DNA from: Methylobacillus arboreus
GTDB lineage: Bacteria > Pseudomonadota > Gammaproteobacteria > Burkholderiales > Methylophilaceae
Direction: 5' to 3'
Assembly (NCBI RefSeq): GCF_020532725.1
Contig: NZ_JAJAVC010000011.1
Location: 470,448-534,447 of the forward strand
DNA length: 64,000 nt
Shown one piece after another: positions 48,799-58,619 of this stretch (position 1 is its first letter; each line of letters opens with the position of its first letter). Under the pieces are notes generated by a model. That model ran no database searches. It was given only the letters and a program-made list of their open reading frames with translations, and was not told where the DNA came from. The position numbers were made by a program, and so were the translations under genes.

Positions 48799-48815
48799 CT
48801 CATGCTGAGCATGAG
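48799..48815. promoter_or_regulatory. 17-bp perfect palindrome upstream of the comEA-like gene
   Basis: CTCATGCT-G-AGCATGAG, symmetric about a single base. A hairpin cannot form with a one-base loop, so a dimeric regulator site is more likely than a terminator. It is 63 bases upstream of the ComEA-like start and 41 bases after pyrF. Confidence 0.45.
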
Positions 48816-48855
48816 CTATTGGAGGATGGGATAGTTTTTCTGTAAGCTATTTTCC

Positions 48856-49554
48856 TTATTTTTCAAGGATAAATTCCTGAATGTGCTGCAGGGCTGCAAG
48901 CGGATTGGCTGCTTTGGTGATGGGACGGCCGATCACCAGGTAATTGGAGCCCAGGGCAAGGGCATCCGCAGGGGTGACCACACGGGATTGATCGTCGAGA
49001 TCGGCATTGGCCGGGCGAATGCCAGGGGTAACCAGGTAGAAGCCATTGCCCAGTGTTTTTCTCAACACTGGCGCTTCCTGGGCAGAGCAAACCACACCGT
49101 CAAGGCCTGCTCGCTGCGCCAGGGTGGCGAGGCGAAGTACGTGCTGCTCAATCGGGGCATTGATACCGAGCTGTTCCAGGCCGGCTTGGTCCATGCTGGT
49201 CAGCACGGTGACGGCAATCAGCAGCGGAGAGTGGCCGCTACGGGTAACGCCTTCACGGGCCGCCTCCATCATTTGGCTGCCACCGGATGCATGGACGTTC
49301 AGCATCCATACTCCCAGCCTACTTGCAGCTTCACAAGCCTTGGCAACGGTATTGGGAATATCGTGGAACTTGAGGTCCAGGAATACGCCAAAACCTCTCT
49401 CTACCAATTGCTCGACTAGCTGCGGCCCGGCAGTAGTAAAGAGTTCCTTGCCTACCTTGACCCGGCAAAGGGTGGGATCGAGCTGCTGTGCCAGTGCCAA
49501 AGCGCTGGTGGCATCGGCATAATCAAGGGCGACGATGATCTTGGGGTCATTCAT
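48856..49554 (-). CDS. pyrF: Orotidine 5'-phosphate decarboxylase
   Basis: Final step of UMP synthesis. The 232 residues show [39 protein letters not shown], the catalytic [21 protein letters not shown] and [18 protein letters not shown]. Its ATG overlaps the lapB stop by four bases, so the two are translationally coupled; lapB-pyrF order is conserved in proteobacteria. Confidence 0.96.
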   Translation of the reverse strand: MNDPKIIVALDYADATSALALAQQLDPTLCRVKVGKELFTTAGPQLVEQLVERGFGVFLDLKFHDIPNTVAKACEAASRLGVWMLNVHASGGSQMMEAAREGVTRSGHSPLLIAVTVLTSMDQAGLEQLGINAPIEQHVLRLATLAQRAGLDGVVCSAQEAPVLRKTLGNGFYLVTPGIRPANADLDDQSRVVTPADALALGSNYLVIGRPITKAANPLAALQHIQEFILEK

Positions 49555-50714
49555 ACAGCGGATTCTTTGCTTTCAGGTGAGAGGGATTCCCAGGCGTTGC
49601 AGGCCGGACATTGCCAGTGGAAGTTGCGTGCGCGGAAGCCGCACTGGTCGCAATAATGCGCGCTGCGGTTGCCAATGGCGTAGCGCACGGTCTGTTGCAT
49701 CAGCAGGGCATCCTGCTGGTTGCCGACTTCCAGCATGGATTGCGCGCGCAGGAACTGGTCGAGGGTCTGCAGGCTGGGCTTGCGTTGCAATTCTTCGCGG
49801 GCGAGTTGTTCCGCACTGGCAGCACCTTCCTCGCTCAAGGTGGTTTCATACACCAGGTTGAGGATGGAGGCGAGTTTGTAGGATTGCAGGTAGCCTTTGA
49901 GAGTCGCAATGCCTTCATCGAGTTTCCCCAGCGCCTTGTAGCTGTTGAGCAGTTTGGGGGCGACCAGGCCAAGATATTCCGGTTGCTGGTACTCCACGCG
50001 CTTCCAGAATGAAATGGCCTGTTTATGGTTGCCGGTGCCGGCTTCAAGATCCCCCAGCATGATGTTGGCGCGCACGCAGCGCTTGTCGGCCTCAATGGCC
50101 ATGTCCAACGCATGGCGTGCGCTGTGGGCATCATGTTCCAGGATGGCCTTCATAGCAATTTCGCAATGGAATTGCGCCACTTCCTTGCGGAAGGAGATGC
50201 CTGAAAGCCGCTCCAGTTCTATCGCACTCTTGATGGCGTTGTTCCATTCACGCTCACGAATATAGATTTCCAGCAGCGCGCGCAGGGCTGTTTGCTTGTA
50301 GCGGCTGTCATGCAGAGAGGTAAAGAGTTCTTCTGCACGGTCAAATAATCCGGCTTTGAGATAGTCCTGTGCAAGCTCGGCCATGACAGCCTGTTTTTGC
50401 TGGTCAGGCAATTCCTTGCGTTCCAACAGGCTGAGGTGCAAGTGGATGGCGCGGTCTACCTCGCCACGGCGACGGAACAGGCTGCCTAGGGCAAAATGCA
50501 GCTCCATGGAGTCAGCATTGGCTTGTACCGCTTCGATAAATGCTTCAATCGCCTTGTCATGCTGGTCGCTGATGAGGAAATTGAGGCCCTTGAAGTATGC
50601 TGCCGGCAGGGCAGTCGATTCTGTCAGCAACTGGTTGATGTCCACGCGTGCTGCGAGCCAGCCGAGTGTAAAAAAGAGGGGTAGGGCGAGTAGCCACCAG
50701 TATTCAAATTCCAT
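49551..50714 (-). CDS. lapB: Lipopolysaccharide assembly protein LapB (YciM)
   Basis: Inner-membrane adaptor that controls LpxC degradation and LPS assembly. An N-terminal anchor ([20 protein letters not shown]), about nine tetratricopeptide repeats ([27 protein letters not shown] and onward) and a C-terminal rubredoxin-like zinc/iron knuckle ([22 protein letters not shown]) match YciM. 387 residues. Preceded by lapA on the same strand. Confidence 0.95.
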   Translation of the reverse strand: MEFEYWWLLALPLFFTLGWLAARVDINQLLTESTALPAAYFKGLNFLISDQHDKAIEAFIEAVQANADSMELHFALGSLFRRRGEVDRAIHLHLSLLERKELPDQQKQAVMAELAQDYLKAGLFDRAEELFTSLHDSRYKQTALRALLEIYIREREWNNAIKSAIELERLSGISFRKEVAQFHCEIAMKAILEHDAHSARHALDMAIEADKRCVRANIMLGDLEAGTGNHKQAISFWKRVEYQQPEYLGLVAPKLLNSYKALGKLDEGIATLKGYLQSYKLASILNLVYETTLSEEGAASAEQLAREELQRKPSLQTLDQFLRAQSMLEVGNQQDALLMQQTVRYAIGNRSAHYCDQCGFRARNFHWQCPACNAWESLSPESKESAV

Positions 50715-50785
50715 GATTGATTTCCAGACCTGACATTAAGTTGGCAGGGGTTCTACTAGGGATGAAGCAACAAGGCGCATGCTTG

Positions 50786-51058
50786 TTATTTGTTTGACTG
50801 GTTATTGGTTATCTTGAGGTTCTTGATTTCCTTTTCCAGTGCAAGCAGTTTGCGGCGCTGGCTGATCAGCGAACCCAGGCAAGCGATAATGCCTGCAATG
50901 ATGCCGCTGAAAAAGGTAATGAGCAGCATCAGGGAAAGCGGTGCCCTCCAGGAGTAGCCGAGGTAATAGGCAAGTTCTACAGGCTCTGAATTTTTGAAGG
51001 CAAAGCCCAGCAACAGGATGAACAGTAGAACACCGAGTATCATGTATAAGGTACGCAT
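50786..51058 (-). CDS. lapA: Lipopolysaccharide assembly protein LapA-like (YciS)
   Basis: A 90-residue inner-membrane protein with two helices (MILGVLLFILLLGFAFKNSEPVELAYYLG and LSLMLLITFFSGIIAGIIACLG) and a charged C-terminal coil (SQRRKLLALEKEIKNLKI). It matches the LapA/DUF1049 pattern and stands directly upstream of lapB. A terminator after ihfB separates it from the ribosomal-protein side. Confidence 0.9.
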   Translation of the reverse strand: MRTLYMILGVLLFILLLGFAFKNSEPVELAYYLGYSWRAPLSLMLLITFFSGIIAGIIACLGSLISQRRKLLALEKEIKNLKITNNQSNK

Positions 51059-51113
51059 ACTATGATTTTACCCAAGCCCCGCCAAAAGCGTGCAGGATTT
51101 GATGCAAAAAGAT

Positions 51114-51152
51114 AAAAAAGCGGCAGTATCATGAAGATACTGCCGCTTTTTC
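51114..51152 (-). terminator. Terminator after ihfB
   Basis: A long perfect stem, arms 51115-51130 and 51136-51151, with loop ATGAA and flanking A/T runs. On the minus strand it follows ihfB by about 17 bases. Confidence 0.9.
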
Positions 51153-51167
51153 TAGCCTAACTTATAG

Positions 51168-51464
51168 TCAGCTGGACTTATCGCTACTAACGTCTACGCG
51201 CTCACGCAATTCCTTGCCTGCCTTGAAGTGCGGCACATATTTCTCAGGTACCTGCACTTTTTCGCCAGTCTTGGGATTGCGGCCTAAGCGTGGTGGGCGG
51301 TAGTTCAGACTGAAGCTACCGAAACCACGGATTTCAATGCGTTCACCAGAAGCAAGATTATCCGTCATGGAGTCAAGAATGGCCTTGACGGAAAGTTCTG
51401 CATCCTTGACGACCAGTTGCGGAAAGCGCGCAGCCAGGTTGGCAATCAACTCCGATTTGGTCAT
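51168..51464 (-). CDS. ihfB: Integration host factor subunit beta
   Basis: Small DNA-bending protein, heterodimeric with IhfA; assists sigma-54 promoters among others. The 98 residues have [42 protein letters not shown] (the beta-arm signature) and [19 protein letters not shown]. It follows rpsA by 12 bases, the arrangement found in most proteobacteria. Confidence 0.95.
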   Translation of the reverse strand: MTKSELIANLAARFPQLVVKDAELSVKAILDSMTDNLASGERIEIRGFGSFSLNYRPPRLGRNPKTGEKVQVPEKYVPHFKAGKELRERVDVSSDKSS

Positions 51465-51476
51465 GACGCTACGACC

Positions 51477-53186
51477 TTACTCGTTGTTTTTGCCGTCAAG
51501 TTTGGCTTTCAGCAATGCACCAAGGTTGGTGGTGCCAGCAGAGCCGGCATCATTGCTGAATTTTTGCAGTGCATCAGCTTCGTCTGCAAGATCCTTCGCC
51601 TTGATGGACAGGGTAATGGAGCGGTTCTTGCGGTCGATATTGGTGATGCGGGCTTCGATTTCTTCGCCTTCCTTGAGTACGGTAGAGATGTCTTCCACCT
51701 TGTCACGGGAAACTTCGGAAGCGCGCAGGTAACCTTCCACTTCGTTTTCCAGGGTAATCACTGCGCCCTTGGCTTCGATGGACTTGACGGTACCCTTGAC
51801 GATAGCACCCTTGTCATTCAATGCAGCGTAGGCGCTGAACGGATCGCTGTCGAGCTGCTTGACGCCCAAGGAGATACGCTCTTTCTCAACGTCGATGCTG
51901 AGCACCACGGCTTCGAGTTCGTCACCCTTCTTGAAGTTGCGGATCGCTTCTTCGCCAGTCTGGTTCCAGGACAGGTCGGACAGGTGAACCAGGCCGTCGA
52001 TGCCGCCAGGCAAACCGATGAATACGCCGAAGTCAGTGATGGACTTGATCTGGCCGCTGACCTTGTCACCCTTCTTGTGGGAAGCTGCAAAGTCATCCCA
52101 TGGGTTGGCCTGGCATTGCTTCATGCCCAGGGACAGGCGGCGACGGTCTTCGTCGATTTCCAGGATCATGACTTCTACTTCGTCGCCTAGTTGGGCGATC
52201 TTGGCAGGGTGTACGTTCTTGTTGGTCCAGTCCATTTCGGAAACGTGTACCAGGCCTTCAATGCCTGGCTCGATTTCAACGAATGCGCCGTAGTCGGTGA
52301 GGTTGGTCACCTTGCCGAACAGGCGGGTGCCGACAGGGTAACGGCGGCCCAGAGCAACCCATGGATCGTCGCCCAGTTGCTTGATGCCCAGGGAAACGCG
52401 GTTCTTTTCTTGATCGAACTTGAGGATCTTAGCTTCAACTTCTTCACCAACGGTCAGCACTTCGGATGGGTGCTTGACGCGGCGCCATGCCAGGTCGGTG
52501 ATGTGCAGCAGGCCATCAATGCCGCCCAGGTCAACGAATGCACCGTAGTCGGTAATGTTCTTGACGATACCCTTGACCACTGCGCCTTCTTTCAAGGACT
52601 CAAGCAAGGCTTCGCGATCAGCGCCCATGGTTTCTTCCAGGACGGCACGGCGGGAAACCACAACGTTGTTACGCTTGCGGTCAAGCTTGATGACCTTGAA
52701 GTCCCATTCCTTGTTTTCGAACGGAGTAGTGTCCTTCACTGGGCGCAGGTCAACCAGTGAACCTGGCAGGAAGGCGCGGATGCTGTTGACCATCACGGTC
52801 AGACCACCCTTGACACGGCCATTGACCATGCCCTTGATGATACGGGATTCGTTCATTGCTTCTTCCAGGTCTTGCCATGCTGCGAGGCGCTTGGCCTTCT
52901 CGCGTGAAAGCTTGGTAGAACCATAACCATCTTCCAGGGATTCGATGCAGACTTTGACAAAGTCTCCTACATTCACTTCGAGTTCGCCGCGGTCATTGCG
53001 GAACTCGGAAGCGAGGATTACGCTTTCCGACTTCAGGCCGGCATTGACAATAACAAAGTCGTCATCGACAGAGACAACTTCAGCGGTGATCACTTCACCG
53101 GAGCGCATTTCCTGGCGGGCCAGGCTTTCCTCGAACAGGGCTGCAAAGCTTTCCGCGGAGGAGGTTGTGGTTGAAAGGTTAGCCAT
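51477..53186 (-). CDS. rpsA: 30S ribosomal protein S1
   Basis: Binds mRNA during initiation. The 569 residues hold six S1 domains in order; examples are [88 protein letters not shown] and [33 protein letters not shown] hairpin with a T-run separates it from cmk upstream, so a promoter of its own is expected in the 98-base gap. Confidence 0.97.
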   Translation of the reverse strand: MANLSTTTSSAESFAALFEESLARQEMRSGEVITAEVVSVDDDFVIVNAGLKSESVILASEFRNDRGELEVNVGDFVKVCIESLEDGYGSTKLSREKAKRLAAWQDLEEAMNESRIIKGMVNGRVKGGLTVMVNSIRAFLPGSLVDLRPVKDTTPFENKEWDFKVIKLDRKRNNVVVSRRAVLEETMGADREALLESLKEGAVVKGIVKNITDYGAFVDLGGIDGLLHITDLAWRRVKHPSEVLTVGEEVEAKILKFDQEKNRVSLGIKQLGDDPWVALGRRYPVGTRLFGKVTNLTDYGAFVEIEPGIEGLVHVSEMDWTNKNVHPAKIAQLGDEVEVMILEIDEDRRRLSLGMKQCQANPWDDFAASHKKGDKVSGQIKSITDFGVFIGLPGGIDGLVHLSDLSWNQTGEEAIRNFKKGDELEAVVLSIDVEKERISLGVKQLDSDPFSAYAALNDKGAIVKGTVKSIEAKGAVITLENEVEGYLRASEVSRDKVEDISTVLKEGEEIEARITNIDRKNRSITLSIKAKDLADEADALQKFSNDAGSAGTTNLGALLKAKLDGKNNE

Positions 53187-53231
53187 TAATAAAAATATCC
53201 AGATAATCCCGCCGTGCAGCGGGGTTAAATT

Positions 53232-53261
53232 AAAAAAACCATGAACCGGTGGAGTTCACGG
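53232..53261 (-). terminator. Terminator between cmk and rpsA
   Basis: On the minus strand CCGTGAAC / GTTCATGG (53261-53254 with 53246-53239; one G-T pair) with a seven-base loop is followed by TTTTTTT. It lies after cmk and before the rpsA start, as a terminator or attenuator. Confidence 0.65.
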
Positions 53262-53284
53262 TGCTCGTACTACAAAAAACAAAC

Positions 53285-53965
53285 TTAATCTTTAGTAGGG
53301 GCGCGGCTGTGGTCAAGCACTGCCTTGACTGCCTGCTCTATGCTAAGCTGGCTGGTTTCCAGTAGCTTGGCATCCTCGCTTTTTTGCAATGGTGCAACGG
53401 ATCTTTGACTATCCCTTGCATCGCGGGTTTGCAAATCCTGCAAGATGTCCGCGAGATTAGCATGGTTTCCTTTTTCCATCAACTGTTTATAGCGTCTCTT
53501 GGCCCTGACCTCGGCGCTTGCCGTGAGGAATATCTTGGTCTGCGCATCCGGGAATACCACGGTTGCCATATCGCGCCCATCTGCCACCAGGCCAGGTGCC
53601 TTGCGGAAGGATTGCTGCAGGTTGAGCAACGCTTGGCGCAGTGCAGGATGAACCGCAACTTCTGATGCGCCGCGGCTGATCTCTTCAGTACGCACTGCCT
53701 CGGTGATGGCTTCGTTATCCAGATAAATATCAGCAGCGGAGAAGCGGATATTGAGATGTGCTGCCATTTCAGCCAGGGTGGTCTCGTCCTGCCAGCTGAT
53801 TCCGCGCTTGAGCGCGGCCAGGGCGGCAATACGGTAGATCGCACCGGAGTCAAGGTAGTGGTAGCCCAGTTCCCGGGCTACGCGCTGGGCGACAGTGCCC
53901 TTGCCTGATGCAGAGGGGCCGTCAATGGCAATCACGGGAATGGTGGAGTCTGGCATATCGATCAT
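53285..53965 (-). CDS. cmk: Cytidylate kinase
   Basis: Phosphorylates CMP/dCMP. P-loop IPVIAIDGPSASGKGTVAQRV at the N-terminus, then YHYLDSGAIYRIAAL, VADGRDMATVVFPDAQTKIFLTAS and a C-terminal RDSQRSVAPL. 226 residues. The start may be ATG 53965 or the second Met at 53956; neither has a strong ribosome site. It follows aroA by 21 bases. Confidence 0.95.
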   Translation of the reverse strand: MIDMPDSTIPVIAIDGPSASGKGTVAQRVARELGYHYLDSGAIYRIAALAALKRGISWQDETTLAEMAAHLNIRFSAADIYLDNEAITEAVRTEEISRGASEVAVHPALRQALLNLQQSFRKAPGLVADGRDMATVVFPDAQTKIFLTASAEVRAKRRYKQLMEKGNHANLADILQDLQTRDARDSQRSVAPLQKSEDAKLLETSQLSIEQAVKAVLDHSRAPTKD

Positions 53966-53986
53966 TTAAAGATTTGAATAGGTGCT

Positions 53987-55276
53987 TTATGGATGCACCA
54001 GCGTGGCAAAACGGTCAAAGTAATCCGGGAAGGTTTTGGCGACGCAGTTCGGGTCGTTGATGACTACAGGCACGCCTCCTAGCGCTACCAGCGAGAAGCA
54101 CATGGCCATGCGGTGATCGTCATAGGTGTCGATACTGGCATTGGGCGTCAGATGGGCGGGAGGCGTGATGTACAAATAGTCGCTGCCTTCTTCAATAACA
54201 GCGCCGACTTTCCTTAACTCTGTAGCCATTGCAGCGAGCCGGTCGGTTTCCTTGACGCGCCAGCTGGCAATATTGCGCAAGGTGCTGGGGCCATCGGCAA
54301 ACAGGGCCAGGATGGCAAGCGTCATGGCGGCATCCGGGATATGGTTACAATCAAGATCCAGCGCCTTGAGCTTGCCAGGCAGCGTACTGACCTCTATCCA
54401 GTTGTCTCCGGTCGTTACTGCGGCTCCCATCAATTCCAGTGCTTCGACAAAGCGCACATCGCCTTGAATGCTGTTACGGCCAACGCCTTCCACCCTCACC
54501 GGGCCGTGTCCAATTGCGCCTGAGGCAAGAAAATAGGAGGCGGAAGAGGCATCGCCCTCGACATGTACGCGGCCAGGACTTTGGTAAATGCTGCGTGCAG
54601 GAATGGTGAAGTTGCTCCATCCGTCACGCAAGACCTTGATCCCGAACTTCTCCATGAGGTTGAGGGTGATTTCGATATACGGCTTGGAGATCAGTTTGCC
54701 CACCACTTCAATCCGTGCTTCCTGGCCCGTGAGCGGGAGTGCCATCAATATTGCGGTAAGAAACTGGCTTGAGACATTACCGCGCACCTGGATAGGGTTT
54801 TGTGTATCAAGCTGGCCTGGCCGGATATGCAGTGGTGGAAAGCCCGGGTTGCCTAGATACTCGATTGCGGCACCCGCAGCATTGAGTGCATCTACGAGGT
54901 CGCCGATGGGACGCTCATGCATGCGCGCAACGCCTGAGAGCTCGTAGTCGCCTTGTGACAAGGCTAGTGCGGCGGTCAACGGCCGGAAGGCGGTGCCGGC
55001 ATTACCCAGAAACAGCTTGGCCTCCCTGACCGGGAACTGGCCGCCGGTGCCTTGCACTTGCCATTGGCGGGGGCCGGTTTGCTGCAATTCAACGCCAAGT
55101 GCCTGCAAGGCTTCCAGCATGCGCTGCGTATCGTCGGATGCCAGCAATTCATGAATGTCGGTGCTGCCTTGAGCAAGGGCGGCGAGCAACAGGGTACGGT
55201 TGGAGATGCTTTTTGAGCCGGGTAGCTTGACGGTGCCATGGGCGTGCCGTACGGCAGGCAGGGTCAGGGTTTCCAT
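53987..55276 (-). CDS. aroA: 3-phosphoshikimate 1-carboxyvinyltransferase (EPSP synthase)
   Basis: Shikimate-pathway enzyme joining PEP to shikimate 3-phosphate. Motifs: [36 protein letters not shown] (the class I glyphosate-binding region), [27 protein letters not shown] and [15 protein letters not shown] 55276 gives [12 protein letters not shown], matching E. coli MESLTL, and starts two bases after the tyrA stop; the GTG at 55291 would overlap tyrA. Confidence 0.95.
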   Translation of the reverse strand: METLTLPAVRHAHGTVKLPGSKSISNRTLLLAALAQGSTDIHELLASDDTQRMLEALQALGVELQQTGPRQWQVQGTGGQFPVREAKLFLGNAGTAFRPLTAALALSQGDYELSGVARMHERPIGDLVDALNAAGAAIEYLGNPGFPPLHIRPGQLDTQNPIQVRGNVSSQFLTAILMALPLTGQEARIEVVGKLISKPYIEITLNLMEKFGIKVLRDGWSNFTIPARSIYQSPGRVHVEGDASSASYFLASGAIGHGPVRVEGVGRNSIQGDVRFVEALELMGAAVTTGDNWIEVSTLPGKLKALDLDCNHIPDAAMTLAILALFADGPSTLRNIASWRVKETDRLAAMATELRKVGAVIEEGSDYLYITPPAHLTPNASIDTYDDHRMAMCFSLVALGGVPVVINDPNCVAKTFPDYFDRFATLVHP

Positions 55277-55278
55277 AT

Positions 55279-56160
55279 TCAGTTTTTCCACGACGCGGAT
55301 GCTTGCTGCCGTGCCCAGTCGTTGCGGGCGTGGCTGGCTCGTTCAAACAAAGCCTGCAACCCTGTGCTGTCACCTTGTTCCAGGATTTCGCGCAAACCGG
55401 AAAGGGCGGCCTGGTAGTGATCCAGCTCCTGCAGCAGGGCGGTGCGGTTGGCAAGGCTGATGTCACGCCACATTTCCGGGGAGCTGCCCGCGATACGTGT
55501 GAAGTCGCGAAATCCGCTGGCGGCAAATTCAAAGAACTGGTTTGCGTCTGGGCGCGCAGCCAATTCGTCTACAAGGGCAAATGCGAGCAGGTGCGGCAGA
55601 TGGCTCACTGCTGCAAAGATCGTGTCGTGGCTGCTGGCGCTCATTTCACGCACAATAGCACCGGTGCTCAGCCACAATTCGCGCACTGCATTGAGGGCAG
55701 CTGGGTCAGTCTGTTCCCCTGGCGTGAGTACCACATTCCTGTTTTGGTAGAGGTTGGCTTGTGCAGCGGCTGGGCCGCTTTTCTCCGCGCCCGCAATCGG
55801 GTGGCCAGGCACAAAGCGCGATGCAGCCTTGCCAAGGATATTTTGTGCTTGCTCAGCGATATCGGCTTTAGTGCTGCCTGCATCGGTAATGACGGTCTTG
55901 TCTTCGAGGTAAGGGGCAATGCGCTGCAGAATAGGTGCAATCTGAGCGACTGGCGTTGCGATCATGACAATGTCCGCATCCTTGAGCGCGGCTGCCAGGT
56001 CGCTTGCGGCTTCATCAATAATGCCCAGCGCCAGTGCTTCTTGCAGGCTATCGCCTGTACGGCCGATACCGGTCACATGCCAGCCAGTTTGTGCGGCTTT
56101 GAGCGCAAGTGCAAGCGACCCGCCAATCAGGCCAACGCCGAAAACGAGCAGTTTTTTCAA
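55279..56160 (-). CDS. tyrA: Prephenate dehydrogenase
   Basis: Oxidises prephenate to 4-hydroxyphenylpyruvate for tyrosine. Rossmann start [20 protein letters not shown], then [47 protein letters not shown] and [16 protein letters not shown]. No ATG lies in frame before the fold; a TTG at 56160 gives the proper N-terminus and a 293-residue product, the usual length. It is the first gene of tyrA-aroA-cmk, preceded by a 13-base-pair stem-loop. Confidence 0.9.
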   Translation of the reverse strand: MKKLLVFGVGLIGGSLALALKAAQTGWHVTGIGRTGDSLQEALALGIIDEAASDLAAALKDADIVMIATPVAQIAPILQRIAPYLEDKTVITDAGSTKADIAEQAQNILGKAASRFVPGHPIAGAEKSGPAAAQANLYQNRNVVLTPGEQTDPAALNAVRELWLSTGAIVREMSASSHDTIFAAVSHLPHLLAFALVDELAARPDANQFFEFAASGFRDFTRIAGSSPEMWRDISLANRTALLQELDHYQAALSGLREILEQGDSTGLQALFERASHARNDWARQQASASWKN

Positions 56161-56240
56161 GATGGAATTCGAGGGCGCAAAGTTAAAAGCGCAATTGTAA
56201 CATGCCAGCCATGATCGGCTGGGGTCACGAAAAGCAAACG

Positions 56241-56278
56241 CGGCGCTTTGTGTGAAGGCAGAGAAACACAAAGCGCCG
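56241..56278 (-). terminator. 13-bp stem-loop between bpt and tyrA
   Basis: CGGCGCTTTGTGT (56241-56253) and ACACAAAGCGCCG (56266-56278) pair perfectly across a 12-base loop. On the minus strand it lies after bpt and 80 bases before the tyrA TTG start. It may end the aat-bpt transcript or regulate tyrA; the following sequence is only moderately T-rich. Confidence 0.5.
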
Positions 56279-56347
56279 GTTGCGGGAGATGACAAGGAGT
56301 ATTCTTCAGAAAGCTGACACCGGGTTTAGTTCACCAAAACAGCACAG

Positions 56348-57094
56348 TTATTTTTGTTTGTCTGCTTCTTCAGTGTGAATCGGGCGCCATTCACCATCAA
56401 TCAAGCCTTCTTGCGGCAGGAAGTTCTGCTTGTAGGCCATTTTGCGGCTTTCCTTGATCCAGTAGCCAAGGTAGAGGTAGGGCAGGTTGAGGTTTTTGCA
56501 CCAGTCCAGCAGCCACATGATGTTGTAGGTGCCGTAGCTCGCATGCTGGTCTGCCGCGTCATAAAACGTATAGACCGCAGAAACGCCGTCGTGCACGATA
56601 TCAATCACGCTCACTATTTTAAGTACGCCATTCTCTCGGAACTCGACCATCAGGCTTTCCACATTGCTTTGCACGAGAAAGTTGCGGTATTGCTCGGCGG
56701 TTTCCGGATCGCCGGAGCCACCTTCATGCCGCGCTACCTGGTAAGCGGAATAAAGCGCGAAATGTTCTTCCGAGAAAGTCAACTCCATCAATACCACGGA
56801 TAGGTTCTGGTGTTGTTTCCAGGCGCGGCGCTGGCTGCGTTTGGGCTGGAACTCGGCCACCGGCAGGCGAACTGGAATGCAGGCGTGGCAGGTTTCGCAG
56901 TGCGGACGGTAGGCGAATTTGCCGCTACGGCGGAAGCCGAGCTGGATCAGGCCGCTATAGGCGTGGGCATCAATTAAATGGTGGGGTGTGGCGATCAGCG
57001 ACTGCGCCGGCTGGTCGGCAAGATAGCCGCAGGAATACGCAGTGGTTGCGTAGAACTGGATTTTTTGCAGATGCTGTTCGCCGGGCAAGGTCAT
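56348..57094 (-). CDS. bpt: Aspartate/glutamate leucyltransferase (Bpt), ATE family
   Basis: Adds leucine to N-terminal Asp or Glu of proteins, marking them for ClpS-ClpAP. The 248 residues show the ATE N-terminal cysteines YSCGYLADQPAQS and RPHCETCHACIPVRLPV, RRAWKQHQNLSV, and the C-terminal core YNIMWLLDWCKNLNLPYLYLGYWI followed by MAYKQNFLPQE. Overlaps aat by four bases, so both N-degron transferases are in one operon. Confidence 0.94.
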   Translation of the reverse strand: MTLPGEQHLQKIQFYATTAYSCGYLADQPAQSLIATPHHLIDAHAYSGLIQLGFRRSGKFAYRPHCETCHACIPVRLPVAEFQPKRSQRRAWKQHQNLSVVLMELTFSEEHFALYSAYQVARHEGGSGDPETAEQYRNFLVQSNVESLMVEFRENGVLKIVSVIDIVHDGVSAVYTFYDAADQHASYGTYNIMWLLDWCKNLNLPYLYLGYWIKESRKMAYKQNFLPQEGLIDGEWRPIHTEEADKQK

Positions 57095-57786
57095 GAAGGG
57101 TAGTGTACCAATTCATGCAGCCGTTGTGAAAAATCTATCCGCGGAATTTCCCTGGCGCCGAGCGATGCCAGGTGCGGGGTCTTCATCTGGCAATCTATCA
57201 TGCCGCAGTTCTGGGCCTTGAGGCGTTGCACCATGTGCACGAAGGCCAGCTTGGAGGCATCCGTGACGTGGTGGAACATGGACTCGCCGTAAAACATGTG
57301 TCCCAGGCCAACGCCATACAGGCCTCCCGCCAGTTTGCCGTCGATCCAGGTCTCCGCGCTATGGGCATAACCCAGGCGGTGCAGTTCGCTATAGCCCTGC
57401 ACGATGTCATCGGTGATCCAGGTGCCGTCCTGGCCTTCGCGCCGGGTATTCGCGCAGGCGGCAATCACCTCGGTAAAAGCTGAATTGAAGCGGATTTCAT
57501 AATCCTGGCGCCGCATCCGCTTGGCCAACGACCTGGATATCTTCAGTTCTTCCGGGAACAACACCATGCGCGGGTCGGGGCTCCACCATAAGACTGGCTC
57601 GCCTGCACTGAACCAGGGAAATATGCCCCGGCTGTAAGCGCTGAGCAGGCGTGCCGCGCTCAGTTCCCCGCCAACGGCGATCAAGCCGTTTGGCTCCTGC
57701 AAGGCATCTTCCAAAGGCGGGAAAGGCGTATCCGCCTGCAATGCGCGCACCAGGCCGCCGGGCAGGCGATAGTATCTATGACTCAT
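57091..57786 (-). CDS. aat: Leucyl/phenylalanyl-tRNA-protein transferase
   Basis: Adds Leu or Phe to N-terminal Arg or Lys. The 231 residues contain PLEDALQEPNGLIAVGGELS, LLSAYSRGIFPWFSAGEPVLWWSPDPRMVL, TWITDDIVQGYSELHRLGYAHS, AGGLYGVGLGHMFYGESMFH and MIDCQMKTPHLASLGA, all family signatures. First gene of aat-bpt. Confidence 0.95.
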   Translation of the reverse strand: MSHRYYRLPGGLVRALQADTPFPPLEDALQEPNGLIAVGGELSAARLLSAYSRGIFPWFSAGEPVLWWSPDPRMVLFPEELKISRSLAKRMRRQDYEIRFNSAFTEVIAACANTRREGQDGTWITDDIVQGYSELHRLGYAHSAETWIDGKLAGGLYGVGLGHMFYGESMFHHVTDASKLAFVHMVQRLKAQNCGMIDCQMKTPHLASLGAREIPRIDFSQRLHELVHYPS

Positions 57787-57907
57787 GCCATATGCTTTGA
57801 AGGGGTGAAAGTGAAGGGCAAGATTGCATTCCAGATGCTCCAGCCGCCTAGCTTAGCATAGTGCGAAGGCGCTTTGCCGCCTGTCGCAGTTGTGCTATGT
57901 TGCACCT

Positions 57908-58258
57908 ATGCGTTTTTACCGCGTCATTATTATGCTGTTGCTGACCATATTCCTGGCGGATACGGTGTCGGCCAGCGCCAGCCTGCATTTGCCAGCCTTC
58001 CAGGCTGGCACGCAGGCTGATGTGCATCAGCACCATGCCATGCCTGGGGATATGCAGCATGATGCCCAAGCTGCCCAGCAGGCCGATAGCTGCAAGAATT
58101 GCCATGATTGCCTGTCGTGCTTCAGCGTGTTGCCTCTTGCTTTCAAGGTAGTTTCGCCTTATCTGCCTCACCATCAATTGGCGAGTGCCAGCATTGTCAT
58201 TTATTACCCGCCCGCCCTGGCGCAATTGCAACGCCCGCCGATTCCGCTTTCCGTTTGA
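57908..58258 (+). CDS. Small exported Cys/His-rich protein of the copper locus
   Basis: A 116-residue protein from ATG 57908. A signal peptide (VIIMLLLTIFLADTVSASAS) leads to a His/Met stretch (HQHHAMPGDMQHDAQ) and a cysteine cluster CKNCHDCLSC, both good soft-metal ligands, then a hydrophobic segment and a Pro-rich end. I do not recognise a named family; it resembles short proteins seen before copper-resistance genes (DUF2946-like). The long open frame on the opposite strand (57848-58426) lacks such features. Confidence 0.65.
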   Translation: MRFYRVIIMLLLTIFLADTVSASASLHLPAFQAGTQADVHQHHAMPGDMQHDAQAAQQADSCKNCHDCLSCFSVLPLAFKVVSPYLPHHQLASASIVIYYPPALAQLQRPPIPLSV

Positions 58259-58334
58259 TTTCCTTGCGGTCTTGCGCCGCTCGTCTTGGCCGTTTGCGCT
58301 ATGCAAGCCAAATAAATCATGAACGGAGAGCATT

Positions 58335-58616
58335 ATGCGATTCAGCATTATTATTTCAGCCTTTTTCTCCCTATGCCTTGTTCTGCCTGTCCTGGCAGCA
58401 GAGCCTGATGTTAAAGGCAATACCACTTTGGGTCACGAGCCTGTGCTCAACCACTACCACAAGTTCGACCATGGCAACGCCACAGCGCAGCCTGATCCGC
58501 ATGCCGGCCATGGCGTGAGCCATGACCATGGTGCCCATGATATGCCTCAGCATGAAGGGCATCATGAGCACATGCAGCATGACCATGCCACACATGGGCA
58601 TGTCAACAAGGAGTAA
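58335..58616 (+). CDS. Periplasmic His-rich metal-binding protein
   Basis: A 93-residue exported protein: signal peptide (IIISAFFSLCLVLPVLAA), then a segment in which roughly every third residue is His, Met or Asp (HAGHGVSHDHGAHDMPQHEGHHEHMQHDHATHGH). It would bind several copper or zinc ions in the periplasm. It ends three bases before the TolC-family gene, with GGAGA before its own start. Low-complexity, so family assignment is not possible. Confidence 0.78.
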   Translation: MRFSIIISAFFSLCLVLPVLAAEPDVKGNTTLGHEPVLNHYHKFDHGNATAQPDPHAGHGVSHDHGAHDMPQHEGHHEHMQHDHATHGHVNKE

Positions 58617-58619
58617 ATC

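Noticed and set aside
57848-58426. Long minus-strand open frame opposite the first copper-locus gene
   Set aside because: It has no signal peptide or family motif and is rich in Arg and Gln as expected of an antisense shadow; the plus strand gives a signal peptide and a metal-ligand cluster.
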